A stretch of 64,000 nt of DNA from an uncultured Sphingobacteriales bacterium. Its GTDB lineage: Bacteria; Bacteroidota; Bacteroidia; Chitinophagales; Chitinophagaceae. The notes beneath the pieces are model-generated. The model had not been told where the DNA came from, did not search any database, and was given only the letters and a program-made list of their open reading frames with translations. The stretch spans positions 1-64,000 of the forward strand of contig CALMQS010000014.1 of NCBI GenBank assembly GCA_937871285.1, given 5' to 3'. The first letter of the stretch is position 1; every line of letters begins with the position of its first letter. The position numbers were made by a program, and so were the translations under genes. Positions 25,407 through 34,422 of the stretch are shown here, piece by piece.

Positions 25407-25988
25407 ATGCTGGGTAAAATAAAAGATATTGTTGCCGCATCAATAGCAGTAAAGCAGCAGGTATGGGCTGATGAAACATTATTGCAAACGGTGGAAGCTG
25501 TAACGGAAGTAATAACGAAAGCTTTTCAGCAGGGCAATAAGGTATTGTTCTGCGGCAACGGTGGCAGCGCTGCCGATGCACAGCATTTAGCTGCAGAATT
25601 CAGTGGTCGTTTTTATATTGACAGGGATGCGCTTCCTGCGGAAGCCCTGCATGCCAATACGTCTTATCTTACAGCCGTAGCCAACGATTACAGCTACGAT
25701 GTAATTTATTCCCGGCTAATAAAGGGATTGGGAAATAAAGGCGATATACTGGTGGGATTATCCACCTCCGGCAATTCCAGAAATATTGTGCTGGCCTTTG
25801 AGCAGGCTAAGGCCAATGGCATGATTACCGTGGGTTTTACCGGAGAAAGCGGCGGTGAAATGAAAGCACTCAGCGATTATCTCATTAATGTGCCGTCGGC
25901 AGATACACCCCGCATACAGGAATCGCACATTTTGCTGGGACATATTATTTGCCAGTTGGTAGAGGAAAAATATTTCAACGGTCAGTAA
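25407..25988 (+). CDS. gmhA: D-sedoheptulose 7-phosphate isomerase
   Basis: GmhA converts sedoheptulose 7-phosphate to D-glycero-D-manno-heptose 7-phosphate, the first step of heptose synthesis. The SIS-domain motifs are clear: FCGNGGSAADAQHLAAEFSG, LVGLSTSGNSRNI, and the C-terminal RIQESHILLGHIICQLVE that carries metal-binding and catalytic His/Glu. It has 193 residues, like the family. It lies 49 bases after hddA. Confidence 0.93.
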   Translation: MLGKIKDIVAASIAVKQQVWADETLLQTVEAVTEVITKAFQQGNKVLFCGNGGSAADAQHLAAEFSGRFYIDRDALPAEALHANTSYLTAVANDYSYDVIYSRLIKGLGNKGDILVGLSTSGNSRNIVLAFEQAKANGMITVGFTGESGGEMKALSDYLINVPSADTPRIQESHILLGHIICQLVEEKYFNGQ

Positions 25989-26015
25989 TTTGTTCATTGA
26001 TTCTATTAACGGGGT

Positions 26016-26732
26016 ATGTCTGTCAGCATTACAAAAGCTATTATTCTTGCGGGAGGATTAGGTACGCGTTTGCGGAGTGCAGTACCCAACCTGCCTAAAT
26101 GTATGGCTCCCGTAAACGGCGTGCCGTTCATTGATTATGTAATTGCACATTTCCGGGAGCAGGGTATCCGGAATTTTATATTTGCGTTAGGATATAAAAG
26201 TGAGGTGTTTGAATCCTATCTTCAAACAGTGCTTCCGGCAGATAGTTACCGGCTTTCCATCGAAAAGGAGCCATTGGGCACGGGAGGCGCCATCCGGTTA
26301 GCATGCTCAAAAGCGGTTGAAAAAGACGTACTGGTAGTGAACGGGGATACTTTGTTCCGCATCAAGGTGCAGGATATAGCTGCTGTTCACTATCAGCAAA
26401 AAGCGCATTGTACACTGGCGCTGAAACCTATGAAAGCGTTTAGCCGTTACGGTATGGTAGAGCTGAATAAAGACCTTTCTGTTCATAGGTTTAAAGAGAA
26501 ACAATATTTTGCAGAAGGGCTTATTAACGGAGGCGTTTACGCTTTACATGTGCCTGCGTTTATGAGCAGGCAGTTGTCTGTGAAATTTTCTTTTGAGAAA
26601 GATTACCTGGAACGGTTTTATACGGAAGGAACAATATTTGGTGTGGCGGAGGATGCTTATTTTATTGATATAGGTATACCCGAAGATTATGAAAGGGCCC
26701 TGATTGAATTACGTCCTGACAGCAGAAGTTGA
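26016..26732 (+). CDS. hddC: D-glycero-alpha-D-manno-heptose 1-phosphate guanylyltransferase
   Basis: HddC makes GDP-heptose from heptose 1-phosphate and GTP. The protein is a sugar nucleotidyltransferase with the N-terminal LAGGLGTRLRSAVPNLPKCM, the sugar-binding KEPLGTGGAI and the metal-site LVVNGDTLF (about residues 106-114). The GDP specificity is inferred from its place between gmhA and gmhB beside hddA, since ADP-heptose synthesis would use a different protein. It has 238 residues. Confidence 0.88.
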   Translation: MSVSITKAIILAGGLGTRLRSAVPNLPKCMAPVNGVPFIDYVIAHFREQGIRNFIFALGYKSEVFESYLQTVLPADSYRLSIEKEPLGTGGAIRLACSKAVEKDVLVVNGDTLFRIKVQDIAAVHYQQKAHCTLALKPMKAFSRYGMVELNKDLSVHRFKEKQYFAEGLINGGVYALHVPAFMSRQLSVKFSFEKDYLERFYTEGTIFGVAEDAYFIDIGIPEDYERALIELRPDSRS

Positions 26733-26804
26733 GAACTGTAAACCAGTCTTTTGGTATTTGATTGGGTAGATTTAAGAAAGCGGATTGTCAGAAATTTTTA
26801 ATAT

Positions 26805-27359
26805 ATGATTGATCTTACAAAAATTGATAAAAGCTGGACATTGTTCCTGGATCGTGACGGAGTGATCAATTATGAAACGGTGGGTTCCTATATTACGCGT
26901 TGGGAAGATTTTAAATTTTATGACGGAGTACTGAAAGCGCTGAGCGTTTTTTCTGAAAGGTTCGGCCGCATTTTTATTGTTACGAATCAACGGGGGGTGA
27001 GTAAGCGATTAATGACGGAGCAGGATTTAAAAAACATCCACCTCAATATGCTGGAAATGATTAAGTTGAATGGCGGAAGGGTAGATGAAATTTATTATTG
27101 TATTGATATGGAAGCGGAAAGCCCATGCAGGAAACCCAATGCCGGAATGGGTTTACAGGCTAAAAAGGATTTTCCTGAAATTGAATTTAAGCGGTCTTTA
27201 ATGATCGGCAATACGATAAATGATATGATATTTGGTAAAAAATTAGGAATGTATACTTTTTTTATATCGTCTAACCGGCCTGCACCCGTATTGCCGGATG
27301 CAACGACTGACGCTGTTTTTTCGTCACTGGAAGATGTAGCTGATCTGATAATGCAATAA
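26805..27359 (+). CDS. gmhB: D-glycero-D-manno-heptose 1,7-bisphosphate 7-phosphatase (HAD type)
   Basis: GmhB removes the 7-phosphate, leaving heptose 1-phosphate for HddC. The HAD motifs are visible: FLDRDGVIN with the nucleophile Asp (about residue 17), IVTNQRGVSK, KPNAGM and the late MIGNTINDMIFG. A zinc-binding loop of the classic GmhB type is only partly recognisable (YYC... SPC). It is 184 residues, the last gene of the heptose set, 72 bases after hddC. Confidence 0.85.
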   Translation: MIDLTKIDKSWTLFLDRDGVINYETVGSYITRWEDFKFYDGVLKALSVFSERFGRIFIVTNQRGVSKRLMTEQDLKNIHLNMLEMIKLNGGRVDEIYYCIDMEAESPCRKPNAGMGLQAKKDFPEIEFKRSLMIGNTINDMIFGKKLGMYTFFISSNRPAPVLPDATTDAVFSSLEDVADLIMQ

Positions 27360-27436
27360 AAAGCGACTTTAATTGTTTTTGAATTGATGGTATCTCATCC
27401 ATAAAATAATCAACCCGTAACATTTTTAAATACGTA

Positions 27437-27458
27437 TAAATTTGCAAACATAAATTTG
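27437..27458 (+). promoter_or_regulatory. Two overlapping -7 boxes before the small lipoprotein gene
   Basis: TAAATTTG occurs twice, at 27437-27444 and 27451-27458, each a perfect match to TAnnTTTG. The second is only five bases from the ATG at 27464. No -33 box is obvious. This stretch marks an active gene start even though the coding frame after the ATG is broken. Confidence 0.4.
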
Positions 27459-27463
27459 TTGTA

Positions 27464-27894
27464 ATGAAAAAAATCTATTTTTTCTGCTATTTATAGTTGC
27501 ACCCTGCATCCTGGTTTTGTCGTGTAAAAAAGACAAAAATGATGGAAATAATGAAGAGGATGATGATGCTAATCTCCCACCTCTTACTACTGTTATCGGA
27601 TATTGGGTGGGGAAATATGGAGCAGGAGCTAATGAGCCTAATTTTGATTATGCTTTTATGTTAAAAGCAGATTCAACGATGACTGTTTACATGAATAGTG
27701 CTGATACCGCTAATGCGGAGAAAGCATACGGGGTATGGGAATATAATAACAATATGCTTAAAACTTATTATGCCTTTTCACAACAGGAAAGGTATTCCAC
27801 CATTAGTACACTTAAACACAGAACTTTGACTGGTACATGGGGGCCATTACTTGAAACTGTTGGAGGCGGAAAACTTAAAGTAAGGTTTAAGTAA
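27464..27894 (+). CDS. Small acidic lipoprotein with a one-base frameshift just after the start
   Basis: From 27517 a frame encodes CKKDKNDGNNEED and about 115 further residues. Reading that frame back to about 27470 gives FFLLFIVAPCILVLSC, an obvious lipoprotein signal with the lipobox at the Cys. The only ATG, at 27464, is in another frame and meets TAG after 10 codons. One more A in the A-run at 27467-27473 would join them as MKKNLFF... The gene is therefore frameshifted in a homopolymer: a real mutation, slippage-controlled expression, or a sequencing error. The mature part is not recognised. Confidence 0.6.
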
Positions 27895-27921
27895 CAATTA
27901 TCTCGTTGCTAAATAACAAAA

Positions 27922-27957
27922 CGGCTGTTCTGGAAATCAGAAACAGCCGCTTTGTTT
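27922..27957 (+). terminator. Hairpin terminator after the small lipoprotein gene
   Basis: CGGCTGTT at 27922-27929 pairs with AACAGCCG at 27942-27949 around a 12-base loop, followed by CTTTGTTTT. It lies 27 bases after the stop codon. Confidence 0.75.
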
Positions 27958-27959
27958 TC

Positions 27960-28222
27960 CGTTCCTTGCGGAAACAAACCTTCGCTTATTTATTAGTTAT
28001 TTATTAGTATAAGATGCACTTGGTGAAGTTACATAGCTAGCTGAATCTTTTAAAGGAGATTGTTTCTATTTTAAAAACTTCCTGTAAGCAATAGTGTTTT
28101 TCATATTCGGCTATTTTGTGCATTTTCTTTCCACACTCTGTACTTGTTCTTCTGTAGCTAAGGTTGTAATTACAAATAGTAGATTTCCTGCCAAACTGGC
28201 ATTTTTTTAATGCCCTTTTGGT
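27960..28222. other. Gap upstream of miaB with no clear gene
   Basis: I see no supported gene here. A short terminator-like hairpin, TGCCA-AAC-TGGCA followed by seven T, lies at 28189-28208 on the plus strand and could end a small RNA. On the minus strand a frame of about 65 codons is open from about 28243 down to a TAG at about 28040. It has protein-like composition (CQFGRKSTICNYN, ECGKKMHKIAEYEKHYC) but no good upstream start; it may be a decayed gene. Confidence 0.35.
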
Positions 28223-28230
28223 TATCTTTG
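28223..28230 (+). promoter_or_regulatory. Candidate -7 box of miaB
   Basis: TATCTTTG matches TAnnTTTG exactly and lies 25 bases before the miaB ATG, just after the T-run of a short hairpin. No -33 box is convincing. Confidence 0.5.
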
Positions 28231-28255
28231 CCTCTTCAAAAGTTCAGAACGTTAT

Positions 28256-29695
28256 ATGTTAGATGTGTTGACACAAAAAGTACATGATGGGCACAGGCAG
28301 GGAGAAGCATATGCCCCGTTTGTAAATGATCCTGCACAGTATAAAAAAAAATTTTATATAGAAAGCTATGGTTGCCAGATGAATTTCTCTGATAGTGAGA
28401 TTGTAGCTTCCATATTGAATGATTCGGGTTTTGGTGCTACCCGGAATTATGCAGAAGCAGACCTGGTGTTCCTGAATACCTGCTCAATCCGCGAAAAAGC
28501 GGAACAAACCGTTCGTAAACGGCTTACGGAATTCCGGAAAATTAAGCAGGCCAAGCCCGGCCTGCTGGTAGGCGTACTGGGTTGCATGGCCGAAAGACTG
28601 AAATCAAAACTTCTTGAAGAAGAACAGCTGGTAGATATTGTTGTTGGTCCGGATGCCTACCGGAGCCTTCCGGGCTTAATAGAAGAAGCCGAAGGAGGTC
28701 AGAAAGCCGTAAATGTATTGCTCAGCCGCGAAGAAACCTATGCCGATATTTCTCCGGTACGGCTGAACAGCAATGGCGTATCAGGTTTTGTAAGCATCAT
28801 GCGGGGCTGCAATAACATGTGCACCTTTTGCGTGGTGCCGTTTACCCGGGGAAGGGAAAGGAGCAGGGATGCATTTTCCATAATAAAAGAATGCCGGGAT
28901 CTATTTGACCGGGGGTACAGGGAGGTAACGCTGTTGGGGCAAAATGTAGACAGCTATTATTTTACACCGGAAGCAGCAGGGAACACTTCAGAAAAATACT
29001 CCGCTGCAGTAACCTTTGCCCGGCTGCTGGAAATGGTAGCAAAAATTTCGCCGCTGCTGCGTGTCCGGTTCTCTACCTCGCATCCTAAAGATATTACCGA
29101 CGACGTACTGCATGTTATAGCCCGGCATGAAAATATTTGTAAATACATACATCTTCCGGTACAGAGCGGCTCATCCCGCATATTGCAAATGATGAACCGT
29201 ACCTATACCCGGGAATGGTATATGGCTAAAATTAACCGCATCCGGGAAATGATCCCCGATTGTGGCATCAGCAGTGATATTATCGCGGGGTTTTGTACGG
29301 AAACCGAAGAAGATCATCACGATACGCTTTCGTTAATGGAATATAGCAGGTACGACCTGAGCTATATGTTCTTTTACAGCGAACGACCGGGCACACTTGC
29401 ACAAAGAAGATATAAAGACGATGTGCCGGAAGCTGATAAAAAAAGAAGGTTACAGGAAATTGTGGATCTGCAAAACCGGTTATCTAAGGAAAGCAATGAG
29501 AAAGACCTGGGCAAAACTTTTGAAGTATTAATTGAGGGCAACAGTAAAAAAAGTGATGAAGATTGGATGGGAAGAACGTCACAAAATAAAGTGATCGTTT
29601 TTTCAAAAAACGGCCATGTATATACAAAGGGTAATTACGTAAAGGTGAAGGTAACAGACTGCACAAAAGCAACCTTATTGGGAGAGATCATATAA
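28256..29695 (+). CDS. miaB: tRNA-2-methylthio-N6-dimethylallyladenosine synthase MiaB
   Basis: MiaB adds the 2-methylthio group to isopentenyl-adenosine 37 in tRNAs reading UNN codons. The N-terminal domain has cluster cysteines Cys40, Cys76 and Cys110. The radical-SAM motif is Cys185, Cys189, Cys192 in [14 protein letters not shown] domain ends the protein (about 410-479). Length and motif order are normal. A -7 promoter box lies 25 bases upstream, and the next gene begins 31 bases downstream. Confidence 0.95.
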   Translation: MLDVLTQKVHDGHRQGEAYAPFVNDPAQYKKKFYIESYGCQMNFSDSEIVASILNDSGFGATRNYAEADLVFLNTCSIREKAEQTVRKRLTEFRKIKQAKPGLLVGVLGCMAERLKSKLLEEEQLVDIVVGPDAYRSLPGLIEEAEGGQKAVNVLLSREETYADISPVRLNSNGVSGFVSIMRGCNNMCTFCVVPFTRGRERSRDAFSIIKECRDLFDRGYREVTLLGQNVDSYYFTPEAAGNTSEKYSAAVTFARLLEMVAKISPLLRVRFSTSHPKDITDDVLHVIARHENICKYIHLPVQSGSSRILQMMNRTYTREWYMAKINRIREMIPDCGISSDIIAGFCTETEEDHHDTLSLMEYSRYDLSYMFFYSERPGTLAQRRYKDDVPEADKKRRLQEIVDLQNRLSKESNEKDLGKTFEVLIEGNSKKSDEDWMGRTSQNKVIVFSKNGHVYTKGNYVKVKVTDCTKATLLGEII

Positions 29696-29726
29696 CATTG
29701 CCAACTCCTTTTAACAGCCATACAAA

Positions 29727-30968
29727 ATGGATATACAATCAATAAAAAACAGGTTTGGTATAATAGGTAATTCGCCTGCATTGAGCTATGCCCTGCAAGT
29801 GGCTGCACAGGTGGCCAACACCGATCTTACCGTGCTTATTTATGGAGAAAGCGGGGTGGGTAAAGAAGTATTTTCGCAAATCATTCATGCCCTGTCATCC
29901 CGCAAACACAACCCATTTATAGCAGTAAACTGCGGGGCTATTCCGGAAGGCACTATTGATTCGGAATTGTTTGGACATGAAAAGGGATCCTTTACCGGCG
30001 CCGTTGACAGCCGGAAAGGATATTTTGAAACGGTAAACGGGGGAACCATTTTTTTAGACGAAATAGGGGAGATGCCCTTAGGCACGCAGGCTCGTTTATT
30101 GCGTGTTTTGGAAGCAGGAGAATATATCCGTGTAGGATCATCCAAAGTGCAGAAAACAGATGTGAGGGTTATAGCGGCTACCAACAAAGACCTGCTGGAA
30201 TATACACACAAAGGAAAATTCAGGCAGGATCTCTATTACCGCCTCAATACGGTTCCGATACGCGTGCCTGCATTGAAAGACCGTCAGGAAGATATCATCC
30301 TTTTATTCAGGAAATTCGCTGCCGACTTTGCAGAACGCTACAAAACACCGTCTGTACAGCTGGATGACGAAGCGAAGGAACTGTTAATTCGTTATCCCTG
30401 GCCCGGTAATGTGAGAGAATTGAAGAATATTGCAGAGCAGATATCGGTGCTTACGCAGGATAAATTGATAACGGCAAAACAGCTACGTCAATTTTTGCCC
30501 GAGCATAATACCAACAGGATGCCTGTGCTTGCTGGAAGTAACGGAAGCGTATCGCACGCTGAGTTTGCCAATGAGAGAGAAATATTGTATAAGCTTTTCT
30601 TTGACATGAAAAAAGATGTTACCGAGCTGAAAAAGATGTTTGTTGATATCCTCCAAAACCCACAGCGTGCCGGTGCCATGGCTGCTTATACCAAAGAAAC
30701 ATTACTCGGCGATTACCAGCAGGTGGAAAGAGAGAAAAATGTAACGCCGGCTTTGGTTCAGGCTTCCCAGCCTGTGCTTATTAATAATAATGATATTTAT
30801 GATCATGAGGAAATAGAAGAATCACTTAATATTATGGATAAAGAAAAGGAGTTGATCGTTAAAGCGCTGAAAAAGCATAAAGGCAAGCGCAAAGATGCTT
30901 CATCTGATCTGGGTATCAGCGAAAGAACGCTATACAGAAAGCTGAAAGAATACGATATTAATGAATAG
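29727..30968 (+). CDS. Sigma-54-dependent transcriptional activator without receiver domain
   Basis: An AAA+ sigma-54 interaction domain begins close to the N-terminus: Walker A GESGVGKE, the sigma-54 contact loop as GSFTGA, and Walker B GGTIFLDEIGEM. A linker of about 100 residues leads to a C-terminal Fis-type helix-turn-helix (SSDLGISERTLYRKLKEY). There is no N-terminal sensory or receiver domain, so its activity must be set by level or by partners. The end overlaps the upstream possible start of lptE, and it is likely co-transcribed with the envelope genes after it. Confidence 0.92.
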   Translation: MDIQSIKNRFGIIGNSPALSYALQVAAQVANTDLTVLIYGESGVGKEVFSQIIHALSSRKHNPFIAVNCGAIPEGTIDSELFGHEKGSFTGAVDSRKGYFETVNGGTIFLDEIGEMPLGTQARLLRVLEAGEYIRVGSSKVQKTDVRVIAATNKDLLEYTHKGKFRQDLYYRLNTVPIRVPALKDRQEDIILLFRKFAADFAERYKTPSVQLDDEAKELLIRYPWPGNVRELKNIAEQISVLTQDKLITAKQLRQFLPEHNTNRMPVLAGSNGSVSHAEFANEREILYKLFFDMKKDVTELKKMFVDILQNPQRAGAMAAYTKETLLGDYQQVEREKNVTPALVQASQPVLINNNDIYDHEEIEESLNIMDKEKELIVKALKKHKGKRKDASSDLGISERTLYRKLKEYDINE

Positions 30969-30972
30969 TACG

Positions 30973-31473
30973 ATGCTGAAAAGAAGCTTCTTCATATTGT
31001 TTGCCCTGGTATCGGTGCAGGCTACCTGTAATTATACTTTTAAAGATGTAAGCATACCTCCTGAAGTGAAAACGGTGAGCGTAAATTATATCGAGAACAG
31101 GGCCCGGTATATTAACCCGCAACTGAGTCCCCAGTTAACCGACAAGCTGCGACAGAAAATAACAGGACAAACCCGTTTAACCATCATCAACGGCGATGAG
31201 GCGCATTATGATATAGGAGGCTATATAACAGACTTTTCAGTAAATACTTCAGGTATTTCGGGAAAAGAAGCATCCAGTAACAACCTGAATGTAACGGTGC
31301 ATGTCATATTCAAAAACCGGCTGGATGAAAAAAAGAATTTTGAGACAGACATCACGAGGAATTTCCCTTTTTCAGCTTCACTCAGTTTTACGGATGCGCA
31401 GAACCGCCTGATGGATGATATATTAAAAAATATATCGGATGATATTTTCAATAAAATATTCTCTAACTGGTAA
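30973..31473 (+). CDS. lptE: LPS assembly protein LptE-like
   Basis: LptE plugs the LptD barrel and helps insert lipopolysaccharide into the outer membrane. The protein is about 166 residues with a hydrophobic signal (MLKRSFFILFALVSVQATC) and the YTFKDVSIPPEVKTVSV opening of the Bacteroidota LptE family. The lipobox is poor, because Gln and Thr precede the Cys, so lipidation is uncertain. The frame could begin four codons earlier, at 30961, overlapping the activator gene. Its place between the activator and secG supports the call. Confidence 0.8.
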   Translation: MLKRSFFILFALVSVQATCNYTFKDVSIPPEVKTVSVNYIENRARYINPQLSPQLTDKLRQKITGQTRLTIINGDEAHYDIGGYITDFSVNTSGISGKEASSNNLNVTVHVIFKNRLDEKKNFETDITRNFPFSASLSFTDAQNRLMDDILKNISDDIFNKIFSNW

Positions 31474-31487
31474 AGGATAGTATCTTC

Positions 31488-32933
31488 ATGCCAATGAATC
31501 CTGATTTCGATCATTTGCTGCAAAAAATCTTCTGCGCAGACACGCTGGAAGAAGCAGATGTATTGAGCATGGAACAATTAACCGGTCAGTATCCATATTT
31601 TGCCCCGCTTCAATACCTCCTTGCAAAAAAATACAGGCAGCTCGATTACGCAGCATACAAATCTCAGATTACAAAAACAGCTGTTTTTTTCAGTAACCCG
31701 CATTGGCTGAATGATTTATTACTGTCTGATCAGGAAGCTGATCTTAAAAATGAAGATGCAGGAGAGCATATTGTTGAAGAGCAACCCGTACATGTTCTGC
31801 CATCTCAACCAATCGCAACAGTATCCGTTTCAGAAGAGATACCTGAGGAAAATAATGTTGTGCTTTCGGAAGAATTTCCTGAAGAAAATACTTTATCCCG
31901 GCCTGTACAGGAAGAAGTGCCGCCGCATACTTTGATAGAGCACGGGGATAATGCCGGGTTGCCTGGCTATACAACCGGACAATCAAATGATACATACTTT
32001 GACATAGCTGTTGATAAAAACAGTTCCGCTGATGATTTTGAAAGCGCGATTTCCGTGCCCGGGACAGGGAAGGAATACCTCCCGGCGGTTCAGCCTGAAC
32101 CCCGAGATGAAGAACAAATTCCATTTCAACCTAAGCCGGAAGAGGCTCTTTCCGATATTTTGCCAGGGGAAGTTGATGCAGTGTTGCCTGAACTTTCTAC
32201 GCAGGGCGGGGAAACCATTCATTTGCAAACGAACAGTGAACCCCCGGAGAACGAAAGTATATTTCTGGAAAAGCCATCGCCTGAGGCGCCTGCAGAAGAA
32301 GCACCGCTTCCTGCTACTCAACAGGAATTCGTGGCTCAGGAAGTCATTCCTGCCGAACTACAGGAAGATATTTATTCCAATATATCCGAAACTTTCCCTG
32401 TAGCAGCAGAAACCCCACCTGCGGCTTTGCAGCAGGAGGAACCAGCGAATACGAAAAGCCCGGATATTGAAAAGCCCGCAGACGTTTCGCCGGAGAAAAC
32501 AACGCTGCCATCACAGCTCATCAAGCCCGACAGCTTGTCGTTCCCTGATGCCGGTAGTTTGCCGCTTATACCCATAGAACCCTTGTATGCTGTTGATTAC
32601 TTTGCATCACAGGGTATAAAACTGGGCAATGAGGATGGTAAGGATAAATTAAGCCAAAAATTGCGGAGTTTTACTGAATGGCTTAAAACCATGAAACGGA
32701 TTCATCCCGAGAAGCTTGAGCAGGAAATGGATACCCAAACCTCCTCGGTTATCCAGCACATAGCAGAACACTCCAATGAACTGGAAGATGTGGTAACGGA
32801 GGCTATGGCTGAAGTTTACGCCCGGCAGGGACTCCGGAATAAAGCAGCAGAGGTATACCAGAAATTAAGTTTGCTCAATCCCAATAAAAGAGCTTATTTT
32901 GCAGCCAGAATTTCCAAATTAAACGAAACCTGA
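31488..32933 (+). CDS. TPR-like protein with a long acidic proline-rich linker
   Basis: I do not know a function for this 481-residue protein. The N-terminal 80 residues look helical and carry LLAKKYRQLDYAAYKSQI. Residues about 85-350 are rich in Glu, Pro, Ser and Gln, with a small internal repeat SEEIPEEN/SEEFPEEN, and are probably disordered. The C-terminal 120 residues are helical, ending in a TPR-like AMAEVYARQGLRNKAAEVYQ unit. There is no signal peptide or membrane segment. It sits 14 bases after lptE and one base before secG, so a role in envelope or secretion work is possible. Confidence 0.7.
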   Translation: MPMNPDFDHLLQKIFCADTLEEADVLSMEQLTGQYPYFAPLQYLLAKKYRQLDYAAYKSQITKTAVFFSNPHWLNDLLLSDQEADLKNEDAGEHIVEEQPVHVLPSQPIATVSVSEEIPEENNVVLSEEFPEENTLSRPVQEEVPPHTLIEHGDNAGLPGYTTGQSNDTYFDIAVDKNSSADDFESAISVPGTGKEYLPAVQPEPRDEEQIPFQPKPEEALSDILPGEVDAVLPELSTQGGETIHLQTNSEPPENESIFLEKPSPEAPAEEAPLPATQQEFVAQEVIPAELQEDIYSNISETFPVAAETPPAALQQEEPANTKSPDIEKPADVSPEKTTLPSQLIKPDSLSFPDAGSLPLIPIEPLYAVDYFASQGIKLGNEDGKDKLSQKLRSFTEWLKTMKRIHPEKLEQEMDTQTSSVIQHIAEHSNELEDVVTEAMAEVYARQGLRNKAAEVYQKLSLLNPNKRAYFAARISKLNET

Positions 32934-32934
32934 T

Positions 32935-33285
32935 ATGACGCTTTTGTTTTTGATATTGATTATTATATGCAGTGTGGTACTGGGTCTTATCATATTAATT
33001 CAAAACCCTAAAGGGGGCGGATTGTCCGGAAGTATTGCGGGCTTTAGTAACCAGTTTATGGGTGTTAAGCAAACCACGGATGTGCTGGAAAAAGGTTCAT
33101 GGATATTCGCGGCCATAATAGGAGTGCTTTGCCTCTTTTCTACCTTTTTTATGAGCTCCGGTGACGGGGGGAGTCAGTTTATTAAAGGCATCAACACCAA
33201 CCAGCAACAGCAGCAATCTTTACCGGTAGCACCTCCGCCACAACAAACAACACCCCAGGAGATTCCTGCGCAACCTCAACCATAA
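32935..33285 (+). CDS. secG: Preprotein translocase subunit SecG
   Basis: SecG is the small stimulatory subunit of the SecYEG channel. Two membrane segments (about 2-22 and 55-76) flank the conserved IQNPKGGGLSG loop. The C-terminal 40 residues are low-complexity Gln/Pro, common in Bacteroidota SecG. It follows the TPR-like gene by one base and ends at a clear terminator. Confidence 0.92.
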   Translation: MTLLFLILIIICSVVLGLIILIQNPKGGGLSGSIAGFSNQFMGVKQTTDVLEKGSWIFAAIIGVLCLFSTFFMSSGDGGSQFIKGINTNQQQQQSLPVAPPPQQTTPQEIPAQPQP

Positions 33286-33311
33286 TTCATTATTGAAAAT
33301 AATTTTATAGT

Positions 33312-33340
33312 AACCCTGTTGTTTACCGGCAGGGTTTTTT
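33312..33340 (+). terminator. Rho-independent terminator after secG
   Basis: AACCCTG at 33312-33318 pairs with CAGGGTT at 33330-33336 and runs into TTTT. It closes the transcript containing the sigma-54 activator, lptE, the TPR protein and secG. Confidence 0.8.
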
Positions 33341-33382
33341 GTTTATTTTCAACTTACTTATTGAAACCAGCAATCACGGTAA

Positions 33383-34408
33383 ATGATGTTTAGAAAATTA
33401 TTAGTATCCCTTTTTATTTTAGTGCTTGTAGTGATCCTTTTTTTGGCATGGAAGGTAACGGGCAGCAACACCGCTTTTAAAGAAGACAAATATGCGCTCT
33501 ACATAAAAACGGGCAGCAGTTTTGAAAATGTAATGCAAACCCTCCGGGCAGACAGTGTGATCAAAGATCCGGGTCTGTTCTCATTCATCGCAAAAAAATT
33601 AAACCTGCCCCCCAAAATAAAAGCGGGCAAATATGAAATAAGGAAAGGGGCGGGTATTTGGGGCATCGTGCAAACAATTCGCCACGGCAAACAAACACCG
33701 GTAAACCTTGTGATAACCAAGCTCAGAACCAAAGAAGATTTTGCCCGTTTTGCAGGACAGCGGCTGGAATGTGATTCTCTTGCCATTATAACCTTGCTGA
33801 ACAACAATGACTCACTGCAAAGCAAAGGATTGGATACCAGTAATGTAATGACGGCCATTATACCCAATACCTACAGCTTTTTCTGGAACACCACTGCCGC
33901 GGCGTTATTTAACAGGCTTTATAACGAAGAAAAAAAATTCTGGAAAGAAGAAAGGGTGCAAAAGGCACGCAACCTGGGGCTAACACCGCAACAGGTGTAT
34001 ATTCTGGCATCTGTAATTGAAGAAGAAACCAATAAGTACGATGAAATGCCCCTGATGGCAAGCGTATATATTAACCGGCTCAATAAAGGTATGCCGCTTG
34101 GCGCCGACCCCACTATAAAGTTTGCCAGCAGGAATTTTGCTGCCAGGAGAGTTACGTTGAAAATGATCAGTGAAAGCGCTGAATCACCGTATAATACATA
34201 CAAAAATAAAGGCCTGCCACCCGGACCAATATGTACGCCTTCCGTTAAAACAATTGATGCAACGCTTGATGCGGCTGCTACCAATTATCTTTATTTCTGT
34301 GCAAAGCCCGATTTTTCGGGTTATCATGCTTTTGCGGTTACGGATACAGAGCATTTCAGAAATGCAAGAGCGTATCAGAAGGCATTGAACCGTTTAAAAA
34401 TAAAATAA
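33383..34408 (+). CDS. mltG: Endolytic murein transglycosylase MltG
   Basis: MltG cuts nascent glycan strands at the inner membrane and so limits peptidoglycan chain length. An N-terminal anchor (about residues 4-24) is followed by a LysM-like region and the YceG domain. The catalytic glutamate is in ASVIEEET (Glu213), and the late GLPPGPICTPS is a family signature. It has 341 residues. The first two codons are both ATG and either may start. It precedes a BrkB-type gene by 14 bases. Confidence 0.92.
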   Translation: MMFRKLLVSLFILVLVVILFLAWKVTGSNTAFKEDKYALYIKTGSSFENVMQTLRADSVIKDPGLFSFIAKKLNLPPKIKAGKYEIRKGAGIWGIVQTIRHGKQTPVNLVITKLRTKEDFARFAGQRLECDSLAIITLLNNNDSLQSKGLDTSNVMTAIIPNTYSFFWNTTAAALFNRLYNEEKKFWKEERVQKARNLGLTPQQVYILASVIEEETNKYDEMPLMASVYINRLNKGMPLGADPTIKFASRNFAARRVTLKMISESAESPYNTYKNKGLPPGPICTPSVKTIDATLDAAATNYLYFCAKPDFSGYHAFAVTDTEHFRNARAYQKALNRLKIK

Positions 34409-34422
34409 GTATTTTAGATGGT

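Noticed and set aside
29727-30968. Possible link of the sigma-54 activator to the nitrite genes
   Set aside because: No sigma-54 promoter (GG-N10-GC) was recognised in front of the nitrite genes, and the gene sits in the envelope block.
31711-32403. Several open frames of 70-130 codons on both strands
   Set aside because: They are shadows of the low-complexity linker of the TPR-like protein and have arginine-, leucine- or phenylalanine-rich compositions.
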